Source: WHUA01 sp963711215 (GTDB taxonomy: Bacteria > Pseudomonadota > Alphaproteobacteria > UBA8366). From it: a stretch of DNA of 64,000 nt. Of the stretch, positions 17,021-27,463 are shown in pieces. Each line of letters starts with the position of its first letter. The stretch's first letter is position 1. The translations under genes and the position numbers were made by a program. Below the pieces are notes generated by a model. That model had not been told where the DNA came from. It searched no databases and worked only from the letters and a program-made list of their open reading frames with translations. The stretch spans positions 62,001 to 126,000 of the forward strand of contig CAVQDH010000003.1 of NCBI GenBank assembly GCA_963711215.1, in the 5' to 3' direction.

Positions 17021-17990
17021 ATGGACGCGTTGCTGGCCACCCTTCGGACTATGCATTTCGCGGCGGCGATTTCCCTGTTCGGAATTGCGTCCTTTGTGGT
17101 CCTCATCGAGGGACCTGCGCTGCGTCGGATCGACACGGGTGCCGTACCTCGGTCAGCCGATGAGAACGGCCTCCCTTTAGCCCGCGCGGCCCGCATCAGC
17201 CTCGGTCTGTGGTTTGTCTCGCTGCTGCTCTGGCTGCTGGTTGAAGCCGCCGGCATGAGCGGCCAGACGATCGCGGACAGCTTGCGGCACGGCACGGTCA
17301 TCACGGTTCTGGCGCGGACGCAATCGGCCATAACGGTGAATTGCGCCTCGTCGCCGGGGTTCTGGCCGCCGCCTGCTTGTGCGGCAACCCATGGCGTCTA
17401 CCCGGCAGCGGGGCGCGCGCGAGCGTTCTTCTGCTCATTTCTGCGCCGTCATGTGGCGCCGCTGGCGTGGATTGGCCATGCGGGCGCGATGAGCGGCCGG
17501 CGGCCGGACTGATCGGACGGCGGATGGCATCCACCTTCTTGCCGCCGGCGCTTGGCTCGGCGGGCTACCGCCGCTCGCGTTATTCTATCGTTACCCCGCC
17601 GGGGGGGCGTGGTTGCTGGCAGTGCAAGGTGTGACACGCCGCTTTTCAACGCTCGGCTTGATCTGCGTTGGCAGCATTGCGGTCAGCGGCATCGTGAACG
17701 CATGGTTCACCGTGGGGACCCTATCATTGCTCCTGGAAAGCGATTACGGACGACTGGTGCTGGCCAAGATCCTACTGTTTGCCATCATGGTCGGCATCGC
17801 GGCGATCAACCGCATGATCCTGATGCCCCGGCTCTGCGCGCCGCCGTCGCCCGCACCGCAAGACGATGTCGGGCAAACGGTCCGGCGCTTACAGCGGAAT
17901 GCGCTGATCGAAGCCGCCATGGGCATTCTGGTGCTCGCCGTCGTGGGTATGCTCGGCATCACGCCGCCGGGGCATCCGCTCCACCCTTGA
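17021..17990 (+). CDS. copD: CopD-like copper transport membrane protein (frameshifted)
   Basis: Polytopic membrane protein of the CopD/PcoD family, thought to move copper across the inner membrane with CopC. The N-terminal part (MDALLATLRTMHFAAAISLFGIASF) and the C-terminal part from 17613 (STLGLICVGSIAVSGIVNAWF, RLVLAKILLFAIMVGIAAINR) are clearly family-like. The middle, about 17325-17640, falls into different frames and needs several single-base corrections. The gene is adjacent to copC without spacing. The concentration of breaks here is higher than in most other interrupted genes. Confidence 0.78.
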
Positions 17991-18003
17991 ACGGCCGAGC
18001 GGC

Positions 18004-18742
18004 TCAGCGCGCGAGATAGTCGTGCACGATCTTGCCGAGGCCCAGCGTCAGATCCGTGCGCAGATGGACGGCCGACACGATCTCCAGCACCGGCAGTTCC
18101 GCGACCGGGGCCAATGCGTGCTGGTGCAGCTCGAGCGCGGCCGGTGCGGTCCAGCATTCCTTGATGTCGATGTCCTCGAGATAATATTCGACCAGCTCGC
18201 AGATGCGTGCCGTGCCGTCGACATGCGGGATGATCTTGAGCAGCCAGTTCGGCTCCTTGAGCGTGGCCAGCACGGGCGCGCAGTCGATCGCCTTATGCTT
18301 GTAGCCCATGGTGCCGGTGGCGACGCGCACCGGCCCGTAGTCGAGCGTGCCGACCAGGGTATCGACCTCCTTGCGCAAAGACGGGCTGGCGAGCTTCTTC
18401 GGGAATCCCCACAGCTCGCGGCCACCGGCGATCGGCGGATGATCGTTCAGATACATCGCGATCTGATAGCTGCCCTTGCGCCCCTTGAAGGTAACCGGCA
18501 CGACCTGGCCCGTTTCGGTATAGTCGCCGAAGCCCGTGGAGTTCGGCATGCGGATGAACTCGTATTTGACCAGCGGCTCCGGCAGCTGCAGCGGCTCGGG
18601 CACCATCGCGCGCAGGCGCTCCGGGTCGGTGCGATAGGTGATGACCATGAATTCCCGATCAAAGAACTTGTAGGGTCCCATCGGGAAGGCGGGCGATGTC
18701 AGCGGCATCGCAAAGGCGCGTCTCGACTTCGTCTTCCGTCAT
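18004..18742 (-). CDS. adc: Acetoacetate decarboxylase (N-terminal frameshift)
   Basis: Converts acetoacetate to acetone and CO2 through a Schiff base. The conserved GRELWGFPKKLASP holds the paired lysines of the active site (Lys104/105 counted from MPLTSP), and the preceding MPLTSPAFPMGPYKFFDREF and ITYRTDPERLRAMVPEPL match the family N-terminus. A short open frame would start at 18708. An ATG at 18742 (MTEDEV), preceded by AAGGAAG, joins to RRAFAMPLTSP if one base near 18720 is removed, which matches the known longer N-terminus. No CoA transferase neighbour is present. Confidence 0.9.
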
Positions 18743-18877
18743 GCTGTTGTCTTCCTTTATGTCTGTTCAAAGTATCGGCCGGCTGCCCACGCATTCGTGG
18801 CATCTGCCGGTTCTGTTGCGCCGCTGTATTGGCCGGAACAACCGGCCCTTTACCGAAATTGCCGTTATCCGCGGCGC

Positions 18878-19928
18878 TTATCGCTTCGTGCCGCCGCCCC
18901 ATTTGCGGAGACCGTGGGCGACGAAATACGCGAGCGGATCGTCGGTCGGATCGGGCGGGCCGGGCTGCACGCGGCGCTTGCCGCTCGCCGTCCTGTGGGT
19001 CAGATGCTCGCGGCGCCATGCGCCCGGGCTCGTCCCGGCCATGCGCGTGAACACCTTGGTGAAATGGCTCTGGTCCGCAAAGCCGCAGGCGAGCGCGATG
19101 TCGGCGAGCCGCATCGGCGACGCGGCGAGCAGCTCCTTCGCCCGGTCGACGCGTCGCGCGAGCAGCCAGCGATGCGGCGGCATGCCCGTGGTCTGCCGGA
19201 AGGCGCGGGCGAATGGGTGCCGACAACTGGCATTCGGCAGCCAAACGATCGAGCGAGACGTCCTGTTCCAGTTCCGCCATGATGATTTCCTTGGCGCGGC
19301 GCTCCTGCCAGGGCGCCAGGCCGCCGCGGCTGGGCGCGGAAGCCGCGGGCCGCGCGACGCCGCCATAGGCATGCGCGACATGCGCGCGGAAGGCCAGCGC
19401 GACGTAGTCACGAAGAGGCTGGAGGCGCTTTCCGGATTTTCGAGCGCGGGCAGCAGGGCCAGCGTCAGATGCCACAGCACCTCGTCCCGGAAGGGCACGC
19501 CGGGCTTGTACTGGAGATCGTCGATGCGCGCCGCGGACAGCTCGTCCGCCATCTCGTCGAGCGCGGCGCGCGGCAGGTAATAGTGCAGCGCGTCGAACGG
19601 CTCTTCATGCTGGCGATCGGCTCGCGCTTCAGGTCGTAGATCAGCGTGTCGCCCTTCGCGAAGGGCGGCACGGGCACCGGCTTGCCGTCCACCCAAAGCG
19701 CGTGCTCGGGACAATCGCGCAGCTGGACCGTGACCAGGTAAGCATCTTCGGGTGGATCGGGGAGGTGATGCCGTGATTCGGGCGATCGTTGGCCAGCCGC
19801 GTGGCGGCGAGCCGAGACTTGCGGAGTGCCTTGGTGCTGAGCGTAGGCGGATCCTGCAGCCGGAACGCCCTTCCCAGCCGACTTCCGTACGCGCCTTGCG
19901 GTGCGTCTAGGTGATTTCTCCGGGCCAT
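18878..19928 (-). pseudogene. AraC-family transcriptional regulator, interrupted
   Basis: Pieces of one AraC/XylS-type regulator lie in order in three frames. MARRNHLDAPQGAYGSRLG starts at 19928. Then come GKPVPVPPFAKGDTLIYDLKREP (about 19630-19690), ALHYYLPRAALDEMADELSAARIDDLQYKPGVPF (about 19500-19600), AKEIIMAELEQDVSLDRLAAEC (about 19235-19300) and the C-terminal HTH pair with LADIALACGFADQSHFTKVFTRMAGTSPGAWRR (about 19000-19110). At least four indels are needed. The C-terminal HTH domain is complete in one frame. It may have controlled the downstream adc gene. Either decay or poor consensus explains it. Confidence 0.8.
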
Positions 19929-19980
19929 GCGCCGAACCGGTTTCATCACAATCTTGATTTTAATCCGCATTTGCGGACGG

Positions 19981-20070
19981 CAACTGGCAGGATAAGCCTC
20001 TATCGATTTCGGTATCAAGGCGCATTGTGCACTGCAGCGGTCACGACAACGCGAGGCGGCGCTGACGGCC
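19981..20070. repeat. Diverged direct repeat, copy A (downstream of cyoD)
   Basis: This 90-base segment aligns without gaps to 24281-24370, exactly 4300 bases away, with about 67 identical positions. The pair flanks the cyo operon. About 40 bases beyond it, CTCAATGCGCACCGTCGG (20111-20128) resembles the 3' end of the efflux gene at 24409-24426, so copy A may be a remnant of a larger duplicated segment. Confidence 0.75.
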
Positions 20071-20196
20071 TGGATTTCGACGTGGAGTTCGTAATCGCAT
20101 GTCCCGCCGGCTCAATGCGCACCGTCGGACTTGTCACCGGATATGCTGGGCTCAGCGTCTAATTGCCATCGCGTGATGAGCCTGCATCCACCCCTG

Positions 20197-20555
20197 TCAT
20201 TCATATGGCCTCATGATCCACAATGAGCTGCCGATGATCAGAGCGATGATCAGCACGCCGAATACCAACGCCAGTAGGTTGTTGGTATTGTCGGAAGCCG
20301 CGTCGCGATGAAAAGGAAAAAGACACAGGGGTGCACGCCGATCTGCGCGATTGCCAACGCAACAAGTGCGATCGGTATGGCAGGTTGCCAGATCAGGTGC
20401 GTATACACCGTGTAGAAGGACGCCGCGGTAAGCAGTACCGCCAGCCCGAGGCCGATGAGATAGTTACGGATACCTGTCCGAACGCCGTGGTCGACGGCGT
20501 CCATGAAGCCCGGTCCCACGTCGTCTTCGTCAGGATGATTGTTGACCTCGCTCAT
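20197..20555 (-). CDS. cyoD: Cytochrome bo3 quinol oxidase subunit IV (frameshifted)
   Basis: Small subunit IV of the bo3 oxidase, about 119 residues when repaired. The N-terminal part (MSEVNNHPDEDD, RNYLIGLGLAVLLTAASF, IPIALVALAIAQIGVH) and, in another frame after about 20310, DNTNNLLALVFGVLIIALIIGSSLWIM match the three membrane helices of CyoD. One or two indels lie near 20305-20330. It overlaps the cyoC stop by ATGA, as in intact operons. Confidence 0.85.
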
Positions 20556-21214
20556 CGGCCTTCTCCGATCAGATACACAAGCGTGAACAGCGCAACCCAG
20601 ATGATGTCGAGCATGTGCCAGAACAGATTGAAACAGACCAGCCGGCGCAAAATTTTCGGATTGAATCCCTTGACGAATAATTGCGCCATCATGGTGCCCA
20701 GCCACAGCAGACCCGCGGTGACGTGAGCGCCATGGCAACCGACCAGCGCGAAGTAGGATGACAGGAACGCGCTGCGGGTCGGTCCGTTGCCTTCGAGAAT
20801 CATGCGGGTAAATTCCCGCGCTTCCAGCAGAATGAAGGCGCAGCCGAACATACCGGTGACCAGTAGCGCGGCCTGCGTCCAAAGCTGGCTGCGCGCTTCC
20901 ATCGCGACCGCCGAGAGTCCGCAGCTGAAGGTGGAGAGCAATAGACAGGCGGTTTCGATGGCAACGAGCGACGGATCAAAAAGCGCGCGCCCGGGCGGCC
21001 CGCCGGCGGTCGCCGTCTGCAGCACGGCGTGCGCGGCGAAGAAACACGAGAACATCACGATGTCGCTGAGCAGAAAGATCCAGAAGCCGTAGCCGACGAT
21101 CACCCGTTTGGACGCCGGCCCACCGGCGCCGCGACCTGTCGCGTAACCATACCCGAGCTTGTAGGGGTCGATGCCCCGCCGCCGTTCCCCCGAAGTTGCC
21201 TCTGTCGCGCTCAT
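20552..21214 (-). CDS. cyoC: Cytochrome bo3 quinol oxidase subunit III
   Basis: Subunit III of the heme-copper quinol oxidase, 220 residues and the only fully intact gene of this operon. It has five membrane segments and the family motifs GFWIFLLSDIVMFSCFFAAHAVL, LEAREF and GCHGAHVTAGLLWLG, followed by FNLFWHMLDIIWVALFTLVYL. It overlaps both neighbours by four bases. The protein is uninterrupted although cyoB next to it is badly damaged, which argues against uniform decay of the operon. Confidence 0.93.
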   Translation of the reverse strand: MSATEATSGERRRGIDPYKLGYGYATGRGAGGPASKRVIVGYGFWIFLLSDIVMFSCFFAAHAVLQTATAGGPPGRALFDPSLVAIETACLLLSTFSCGLSAVAMEARSQLWTQAALLVTGMFGCAFILLEAREFTRMILEGNGPTRSAFLSSYFALVGCHGAHVTAGLLWLGTMMAQLFVKGFNPKILRRLVCFNLFWHMLDIIWVALFTLVYLIGEGR

Positions 21215-23229
21215 GCCGGTTTTTCAGCGGGTTGATGAATGTTGAGCCATTCCTCGCGCTCATGTGTCGCGAGCCACGTCTCGCGGGCAAGCCGGCGATC
21301 ACGGTCGGCCGCGGCTACCTCTTTCGCTGGAATCTCGTATTCCTGGCGGTCGCGCCACGCGAACACGACGAAGGTCGCGAAGGCTGCCGACGAGGCCGAC
21401 CCGACCATCCACCAGATGTGCCAGATCAGCGCGAATCCGGTGACGATCGCGAAAAAGGCGGCGACGAAGCCGGTCGGGGAGTTGCGCGGCATTTCGATCG
21501 TCACGGAGTCGGGCTCCTCCGGCGTGACGCGGGGCCGATCGCCTCTGCTTGCCCCCCGAGTAGGCCCGGGCGTCTCGCACGTGCGGCATCACGGCGAAAT
21601 TGAACGCCGGCGGCGGCGAAGGGGTCAACCATTCGAGCGTCCGCCCGTCCCGGGATCGCCCGGTCGGCTCGCAGGCTGGTTGCGGTCGCGGATGCTGACG
21701 AAGAGTTGCCTGATCTGAAGGCCAGATCGCAGACGGGGGATGCAAGGCCGACCGCGGCCGCGACGATCCAGGGCTGCCACGCGGCGACGTCGTAGTGCTG
21801 CAGACGCCGCGTCATGCCCACCGCCCAGCCACGTAGAGCGGCATGAACGCGACGTAGAAGCCGACGATGGTGAACCAGAACGACGCCCTGCCCCAGCCCT
21901 CGTGCAGGCGAAAGCCGAACACCTTAGGGAACCAGTAGGTCAGGCCGGCAAATAGCCGAACACCACGCCGCCGATAATCACGTTGTGGAAGTGGGCCACC
22001 AGGAAGAGACTGTTGTGCACTGGAAGTCCACCGGCGGCACGGCCATCAGCACGCCCGTCATGCCGCCGATGATGAAGGTAAGATGAAACCCAAAAACCAC
22101 AGCATCGGCGTCGCGAAGCTGATCCGGCCGCGGAACATGGTGAACAGCCAGTTAAAGATCTTAACACCGGTAGGCATGGCGATAATGCATGGTCACGATG
22201 CCGAAGAAGGCGTTGACGTCTGCGCCGGCGCCCATGGTGAAGAAGTGGTGCAGCCAGACAATGAAGGAGAGAGACGATGGACATCTGGCCAGACCATCGA
22301 CGATAGCCGAACAGCGTCTTGCGCGAAAAGGTCGAGACCATTTCGGAGAAGATGCCGAAGCCGGCAGAACCAGTATGTACACCTCCGGGTGCCCCCAGGC
22401 CCAAATAAGGTTGACGAACATCATCGCGTTGCCGCCATCGCCGGCCGTGAAGAAATGCAAGCCGAGAGAGCGGTCAGCGGCAACATCGCGAGCGTCGCGG
22501 TCAGCAGCGGGAAGGCGAAGACGATCAGTATTGGGGCGAGCGCCGTCCAGCAAACAGCGGCATGCTGCATCACTCATACCCGGCGCGCATACTGAAAATG
22601 TGGTCACGAAATTGACGCCGGTCATCAGCGTGCCGACGCCCGCGATCTGCAGCGCCCAAAGGTAGTAGTCGACTCCGACGCCCGGGGAGTATGCCAGCTC
22701 GGTTAAGGGCGGGTAGCCTATCCAGCCGGTGGCGGCGAAAATCGCCGATCACCAGCGACACGTTTAAAAGCATGGCGCCCGCCACAGTCAGCCAGAAGCT
22801 CAGCGAGTTAAGGAGGGGAAAGGCGACGTCGCGCGCCTAGTTGCAGCGGCACAACGTAGTTGATAAGGCCGATCATAAGCGGCATCGCCACAAAGAAAAT
22901 CATGATGGTCCCGTGCGCGGAAAATATCTGGTCGTAGTGCTCGGGCGGCAGATCCCCGGGCGCGTGCAATGCGCGAGGCCTGCTGCGAGCGCATCATGAT
23001 CGCGTCGATGAAGCCGCGCAGCAGCATCAAGAGCCCGAGCAGCCAATACATGACGCCGATGCGCTTGTGGTCGACGCTGGTGATCTACTCGCGCCACAGA
23101 TAGGGCAGATGGCCCTTCACCACGATCCAGGCGAGCACGGCCAGGATTTCCCGCCACCATTACCGAACCGGCAATGAGCGGGATCGGCTGATCCAACGGT
23201 ATGGCGTCCCAGGTGAGCTTGCCGAGCAT
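21211..23229 (-). pseudogene. cyoB: Cytochrome bo3 quinol oxidase subunit I, many frameshifts and a stop
   Basis: The catalytic subunit I spans about 670 codons but is broken into many frames. Recognisable pieces in order are MLGKLTWDAIPLDQPIPLIAGSVM, ITSVDHKRIGVMYWLLGLLM, FPLLNSLSFWL, WAWGHPEVYILVLPA (CuB His and the cross-linked Tyr), WLHHFFTMGAGADVNAFFGI (CuB His pair), HNSLFLVAHFHNVIIGGVVFGY (heme His region) and the intact C-terminus from 21504. At 23085-23087 the expected Trp of LWREW is TAG, a substitution rather than an indel. With an in-frame stop and perhaps ten indels, this gene cannot make the full protein as given. Confidence 0.88.
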
Positions 23230-24134
23230 TCAGCGATCTCCTATCGGCCGCACCTGGGGCCCGCCGCGCCCGGCCCGCGGGCCCGGCCCGGGCGGCACTT
23301 GTTGGGTGACGATGGCCTTGAACAAAGTCGGATCGATCGTCCGGTAGGTGAACGGACGCACGTTCTGGCTCTCCCGCGATAACGTCGCGTAGCTCGCCCG
23401 GTTCAATGCCGGTCCGCTCTGGCGCGTGGCGGAAACCCACTTTGCGAATTCGTCCTGCGGAACAGCGTGCACCGTGAAACCCATGTCGGCAAATCCGTCG
23501 CCGCTGAATTGCGTCGATAGGCCGTGAAACGTCCCTGGTTGGTCCGCTTTGAGATACAGCTGCGTGACCATGCCGTTCATCGCGGCGATCATGCTGCCGA
23601 GTTGCGGCACTCGAAGAAGTTGTTCATTACTGTCGCCGAGGTGAGCGAGAAGTGCACGGGCACGTCTGCGGGGATGACAAGGCTCTGGACGCTTGCCACA
23701 CCCTGGTCGGGGTAGATGAACAGCCACTTCCAATCGAGCGCGACGACCTGTACCTCGGTCGGGGCTTCCGATGACGCGATCGGCCGGTAGGGATCGAGCC
23801 CACTCGAGCCGATCCAGACAAGGCCGCTGAGGAAAAGAATGATGAGAAAAGGAATTGACCAGACGACGATCTCGACACGGCCGGAATACACGAAGCCGGG
23901 CTGATAGCGTGCCCTGGTGTTGCGGGCACGAAACCACCACGCGAAAGCCAGCACCGCGATGATCGTTGGCACGACGATCACCGCCATGATCTCCACCGCG
24001 TTGAGCAGAATCTTGGCGTTGGCAGCACTGATCGGACCCTGGGGGTCCAGCACGCCTCCCGAGCAACCCACGAGTGGCAGGAGCAGGGCTGTAGAGGCGG
24101 CTCTGATGGGAAGCCCCGTCGCACGGCTCGGCAT
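23230..24134 (-). CDS. cyoA: Cytochrome bo3 quinol oxidase subunit II (one frameshift)
   Basis: Subunit II with a lipoprotein signal (ALLLPLVGCSGG; lipid on that Cys), two membrane helices and a periplasmic cupredoxin-like domain. The sequence around LDWKWLFIYPDQGVASVQSLVIPADVPVHFSLTS is typical. After an indel near 23612 the other frame continues with PQLGSMIAAMNGMVTQLYLKADQPGTF and GDGFADMGF. The CuA cysteines are absent, so this is a quinol oxidase (bo3), not a cytochrome c oxidase. The start at 24134 is chosen just before the lipoprotein signal. Its stop is directly followed by the cyoB ATG. Confidence 0.88.
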
Positions 24135-24280
24135 GGCTGACGTCGAACACCTCCGCAGTGATGGGACCAATCGCCTAACGCGCCGGACTACGATTTCGAC
24201 CCGCAAAGGAATATCCGGCCACGGCCTTTCGGGTCGGCAGGTGTTTGCCACCGAATAGCAGGACCTTCCGCACGAGACGG

Positions 24281-24370
24281 TGACCGGCAGGATAGGCCCC
24301 TATCGATTGAGGTAGCAACCCACGGTGTGCGGTGTGGCAGTCACGAGCACGCGAGGCAGCGCTTGCGGCC
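24281..24370. repeat. Diverged direct repeat, copy B (upstream of cyoA)
   Basis: Partner of the segment at 19981-20070, same orientation, about 74 percent identical over 90 gapless positions. It sits between the cyoA promoter side and the 3' end of the efflux gene. Shared blocks include GGCAGGATA, CTATCGATT and ACGCGAGGC. Confidence 0.75.
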
Positions 24371-24409
24371 ACGGGATTCTAAGGAGAATCCTGCTACTGC
24401 TAGCGCCTC

Positions 24410-26048
24410 TCAATGCGCGCCGCCGGCTTCGGCGTGGTCGGCTTTCTTCAGCAGCAGGGTCGCGGCGAGCGCGACGACCAGCGCGGCGCCGAGCAGGTAG
24501 AAGGTGTCGCTGAAGGCCATGATGTAGGCCTGCTGGCGCACGATGCGGCCGATCGCGACCACGGCCTGGTGCGCCGCCGCGGCGTGGTCGGCGACGCCGT
24601 GGCCAGGAAGTAGTGGGTCAGCGCGTCGATCCGCGCGCGGGTCGCCTCCTCGAACAGCGAGACCGACTGCGTCAGCACGTTGGAATGGAACTGCTCGCGC
24701 TTGGTCAGGAAGGTCTGCAGCACGGCGATGCCGACCGCGCCGCCGAGGTTGCGCATCATGTTGAACAGCGCCGAGGCCGAGCCGGCGTTCTCCGGCTCGA
24801 TGCCGGCGGTCGCGACCGCCGACAGCGGCGTGAAGACCAGCGCCTGGCCGACGGCGCGCACGACGTTCGGCCAGAGCAGCTGGTCGGCGGCGTAGTCCGA
24901 CGTCATGTCGATGTTCATGAAGTTGCTGGCGGCGAACAGCGCGAAGCCGAGACCGCGATCAGCCGCGCGTCGAAGCGCTTCATCAGCCGCGGCACCAGCG
25001 GGATCAGCACCAGCTGCGGCAGGCCGGTCCAGGCCAGCACCATGCCGATCTGCTCGGCGTTGTAGCCCTGGATGCGCGCCAGATAGACCGGCAGGATGAA
25101 GACCGAGCCGTAGAGCGCCATGCCGAGCAGGAAGTTGGCGAGGATGCCGAAGCCGAAATTGCGCCGCACCAGCAGGCGCAGGTTCAGCAGCGGCTTCTCG
25201 GTGGTCAGCTCGATCCACAGGAACAGCGCCAGCGCCACCGCGGCGATGACCGACAGCCGGACGATGAAGGGCGAGCCGAACCAGTCGTCCTTGTTGCCTT
25301 CCTCGAGCACGGTCTGCAGCGCGCCGAGGCCGATCGCCATGGTGGCGATGCCCGGCCAGTCGCCGTCCGCAGCAGCGAGAGCTGCATCGGCGCCGCTCCA
25401 GCGAGAACCACAGCATGCCGAGCATCAGCGCGCCGGGCACCAGGTTGACGTAGAAGATGTACTGCCAGCCCCAGTTCTCGGTCAGATAGCCGCCGATGGT
25501 CGGGCCGATCGCCGGCGCGAACGTGGCCGAGAGCGCGAACAGCGCCAGGCCGATCGGCTGCTTCGCCTTCGGCAGCATGGTGATGATGATGGTGAAGGCC
25601 ATCGGGATCAGCACGCCGCCGGTGAAGCCCTGCAACGCGCGCAGCACGATCATCTGCCCGAGGTTGTGCGCAAGGCGCAGGCGGCCGAGAAGGCGAGGAA
25701 CAGGACCGCGTTGGCCAGCAGGTAGCGGCGCAGCGAGAACACCTGCGCGAGCCAGCCGGTCAGCGGGATGACGACGATCTCGGCGATCAGGTAGGACGGT
25801 CGAGATCCAGCCGCCGTCGTCGATGCCGGCGCCGATCGCGCCCTGGATGTCGGCCAGCGAGGCGTTGACGATCTGGATGTTGAGCACCGCCATGAAGGCG
25901 CCGAGCGTCGACGCCGATCACCGCGATCCAGCGTCTGAGCGAAGTCGGCGGGCTCCTGACCGGGCGGAGCCGCGCCGGCTGTTCGTCGTTGCCGACGTCT
26001 GGCCGGGCGGCGTCGGCGTTGTCGTTGTGCTTTGCCGGGCGCGGTCAT
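24410..26048 (-). CDS. emrB: EmrB/QacA-type (DHA2) multidrug efflux transporter (frameshifted)
   Basis: Proton-driven major facilitator of the 14-helix DHA2 family, about 540 residues when repaired. Clear segments are FMAVLNIQIVNASLADIQGAIGAG, GGWISTSYLIAEIVVIPLTGWL, VLRALQGFTGGVLIPMAF (motif C region), IGPTIGGYLTENWGWQYIFYVNLVPG and FFLASNFMNIDMTSDY-like stretches. They are spread over frames with indels near 25990, 25800, 25665, 25370, 24950 and 24600. The repaired C-terminus ends ADHAEAGGAH. The ATG at 26048 overlaps the emrA stop, so pump and adaptor are one operon. Confidence 0.87.
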
Positions 26049-26050
26049 GG

Positions 26051-27221
26051 TCAGGACCCCTTGCGGCCGGCGGGCAGCTCGGCGACCGCGCGCGGCGTCG
26101 GGCCGGTTGCGCTCGGCGAGCACGGTCGCCTTGGTGTCGATGGTCGGCTCGACCGACATGCCGGGGCGCAGCAGGCCGGCGAGCGGGTCGTCGATCGAGC
26201 ACGATCTTCACCGGGATGCGCTGGACGATCTTGGTGAAGTTGCCGGTGGCGTTGTCGGGCGGCAGCAGCGCGAATTCGAGGCCGCTCGCCGGCGACAGGC
26301 TGTCGACATGGCCGCTCAGCGTCGCGTCCGGGAAGCCGTCGACCTCGACCTCGACCGGCTGGCCGGCGCGCACGTGGGTGAGCTGGGTCTCCTTGAAGTT
26401 GGCGACGACGTAGACCGCGTGCAGCGGCACCACCGCCATCAGCTGGGTGCCGGCCTGGACGTACTGGCCGACCCGGAGCGAGCGGGCGCCGACCGTGCCG
26501 TCGACCGGCGCGGTGATCGTCGTGTAGGAGAGGTTGAGCTCGGCCTGGCGCAGCGACGGCGCGGCTGCGGTCGCGCTGCGCCTCGGCCTTGCCGCGCTCG
26601 GTGTCGAGCACGTCGACTTGCGCTGCGGCGGCGACCAGCGCCGGCCTGGTCGCGCTGCAGCTCCGCGGTCTTCTCCTGCAAGGTCGCCTCGGCCTGCTGC
26701 GCGCGCTGCACCGTGCCGTAGCCGGTCTTCATCAGGTTGCGGTAGCGGGCGTGGTCCTGCCGGGCGAATTTGAGCGAGGCCTCGGCGGCGGCGATGTTCG
26801 CCTGCTCCTGGTCGATGACCGACTGCTGCAGCGCGAGCTGGGCGTCGAGGTTGCGGATCGCGGCCTCGGCGGCCTCGACATCGGCCTGCGCCTGGTCGAG
26901 CGCGGTGCGGAAATCGCGGTCGTCGATCCGGGCCAGCACCTGGCCGGCCTTGACCGGCTGGTTGTCGCGCACCAGCACCTCGGCGATGTAGCCGGAGACC
27001 TTCGGCGCGACGGTGGTGTAGTCGGCCTTCACATAGGCGTCGTCGGTGGTTTCCAGATACTGGCCGACGGTCCAGTAGCGATAGCCGAAATCCGCGGCGG
27101 CGAGCACGCCGGCGATGACCGCCAGGCTGAGCGCGGTGCGCTTGATGGTCTTGCGCGAGGGAAGAAAGCTCTTGCTGCCCACCTGGGTCTCAAGAGTGGC
27201 CGTTTGGGTGTTCTCGCTCAT
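26051..27221 (-). CDS. emrA: HlyD/EmrA-type membrane fusion protein (frameshifted)
   Basis: Periplasmic adaptor that links the EmrB-like pump to the outer membrane, about 390 residues. It has a short cytoplasmic N-terminus, a single membrane helix (ALSLAVIAGVLAAADFGY), the lipoyl-type half TTDDAYVKADYTTVAPKVSG and DNQPVKAGQVLARID, then a long coiled coil (about residues 95-190). The barrel segment VYVVANFKETQLTHVRAGQPVEV and a C-terminal SGHVDSLSPASG and FTKIVQRIPVKI follow in other frames. Indels lie near 26575, 26440, 26200 and 26095. The start at 27221 (MSENTQTA) is duplicated upstream. Confidence 0.88.
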
Positions 27222-27408
27222 TTTTCGATCCTTTCTGGCCGGACTGTGCCGCGCTGCAGAGGTTCGTTCTGTCGCGGGTGAATATGAGCGGCGAAACAAA
27301 GGGCGGGCGTGCAATTTCGCACACTACCATTCGAGATCGGAGAGATTGGCCGTTTGGGTGTTCTCGCTCATTTTCGATCCTTTCCGGCCGGGTGGTGCTG
27401 CGTTACCG
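27197..27408. repeat. Direct repeat of the emrA start region, 150 bp apart
   Basis: The segment 27197-27259 recurs at 27347-27408. About 28 bases (TGGCCGTTTGGGTGTTCTCG onward) are identical and the next 35 are similar, with one T missing in the second copy. The repeat covers the first eight codons of emrA and its upstream leader. The partial copy lies upstream of the true gene with respect to transcription, so it will be transcribed if the promoter lies beyond it. Confidence 0.85.
27324..27371 (-). other. Possible 15-codon leader ORF made by the duplication
   Basis: The second copy of the emrA start encodes MSENTQTANLSDLEW and then TAG. The first eight residues are those of EmrA. Its upstream context is the same as that of emrA, so ribosomes could start on it. 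It may be a neutral by-product of the duplication or influence emrA translation; nothing in the sequence decides this. Confidence 0.4.
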
Positions 27409-27463
27409 AAGTCCTGCGTGTTCCGACCGAATGATCAAAGGATGCATTGAGCAACTGAGTTTT

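Noticed and set aside
19954..19967. TTGATTTTAATCCG as an FNR box
   Set aside because: Only eight of ten positions match, the second half is broken and it is not a dyad; neighbouring genes are not low-oxygen genes except the damaged cyo operon on the other side.
19911..20162. 83-codon plus-strand ORF upstream of the AraC gene
   Set aside because: It consists of the direct-repeat segment and has no recognisable domain.
23230..24134. Subunit II as a cytochrome c oxidase (CoxB)
   Set aside because: The CuA Cys-x3-Cys motif is absent and the lipoprotein signal and neighbours fit a bo3 quinol oxidase.
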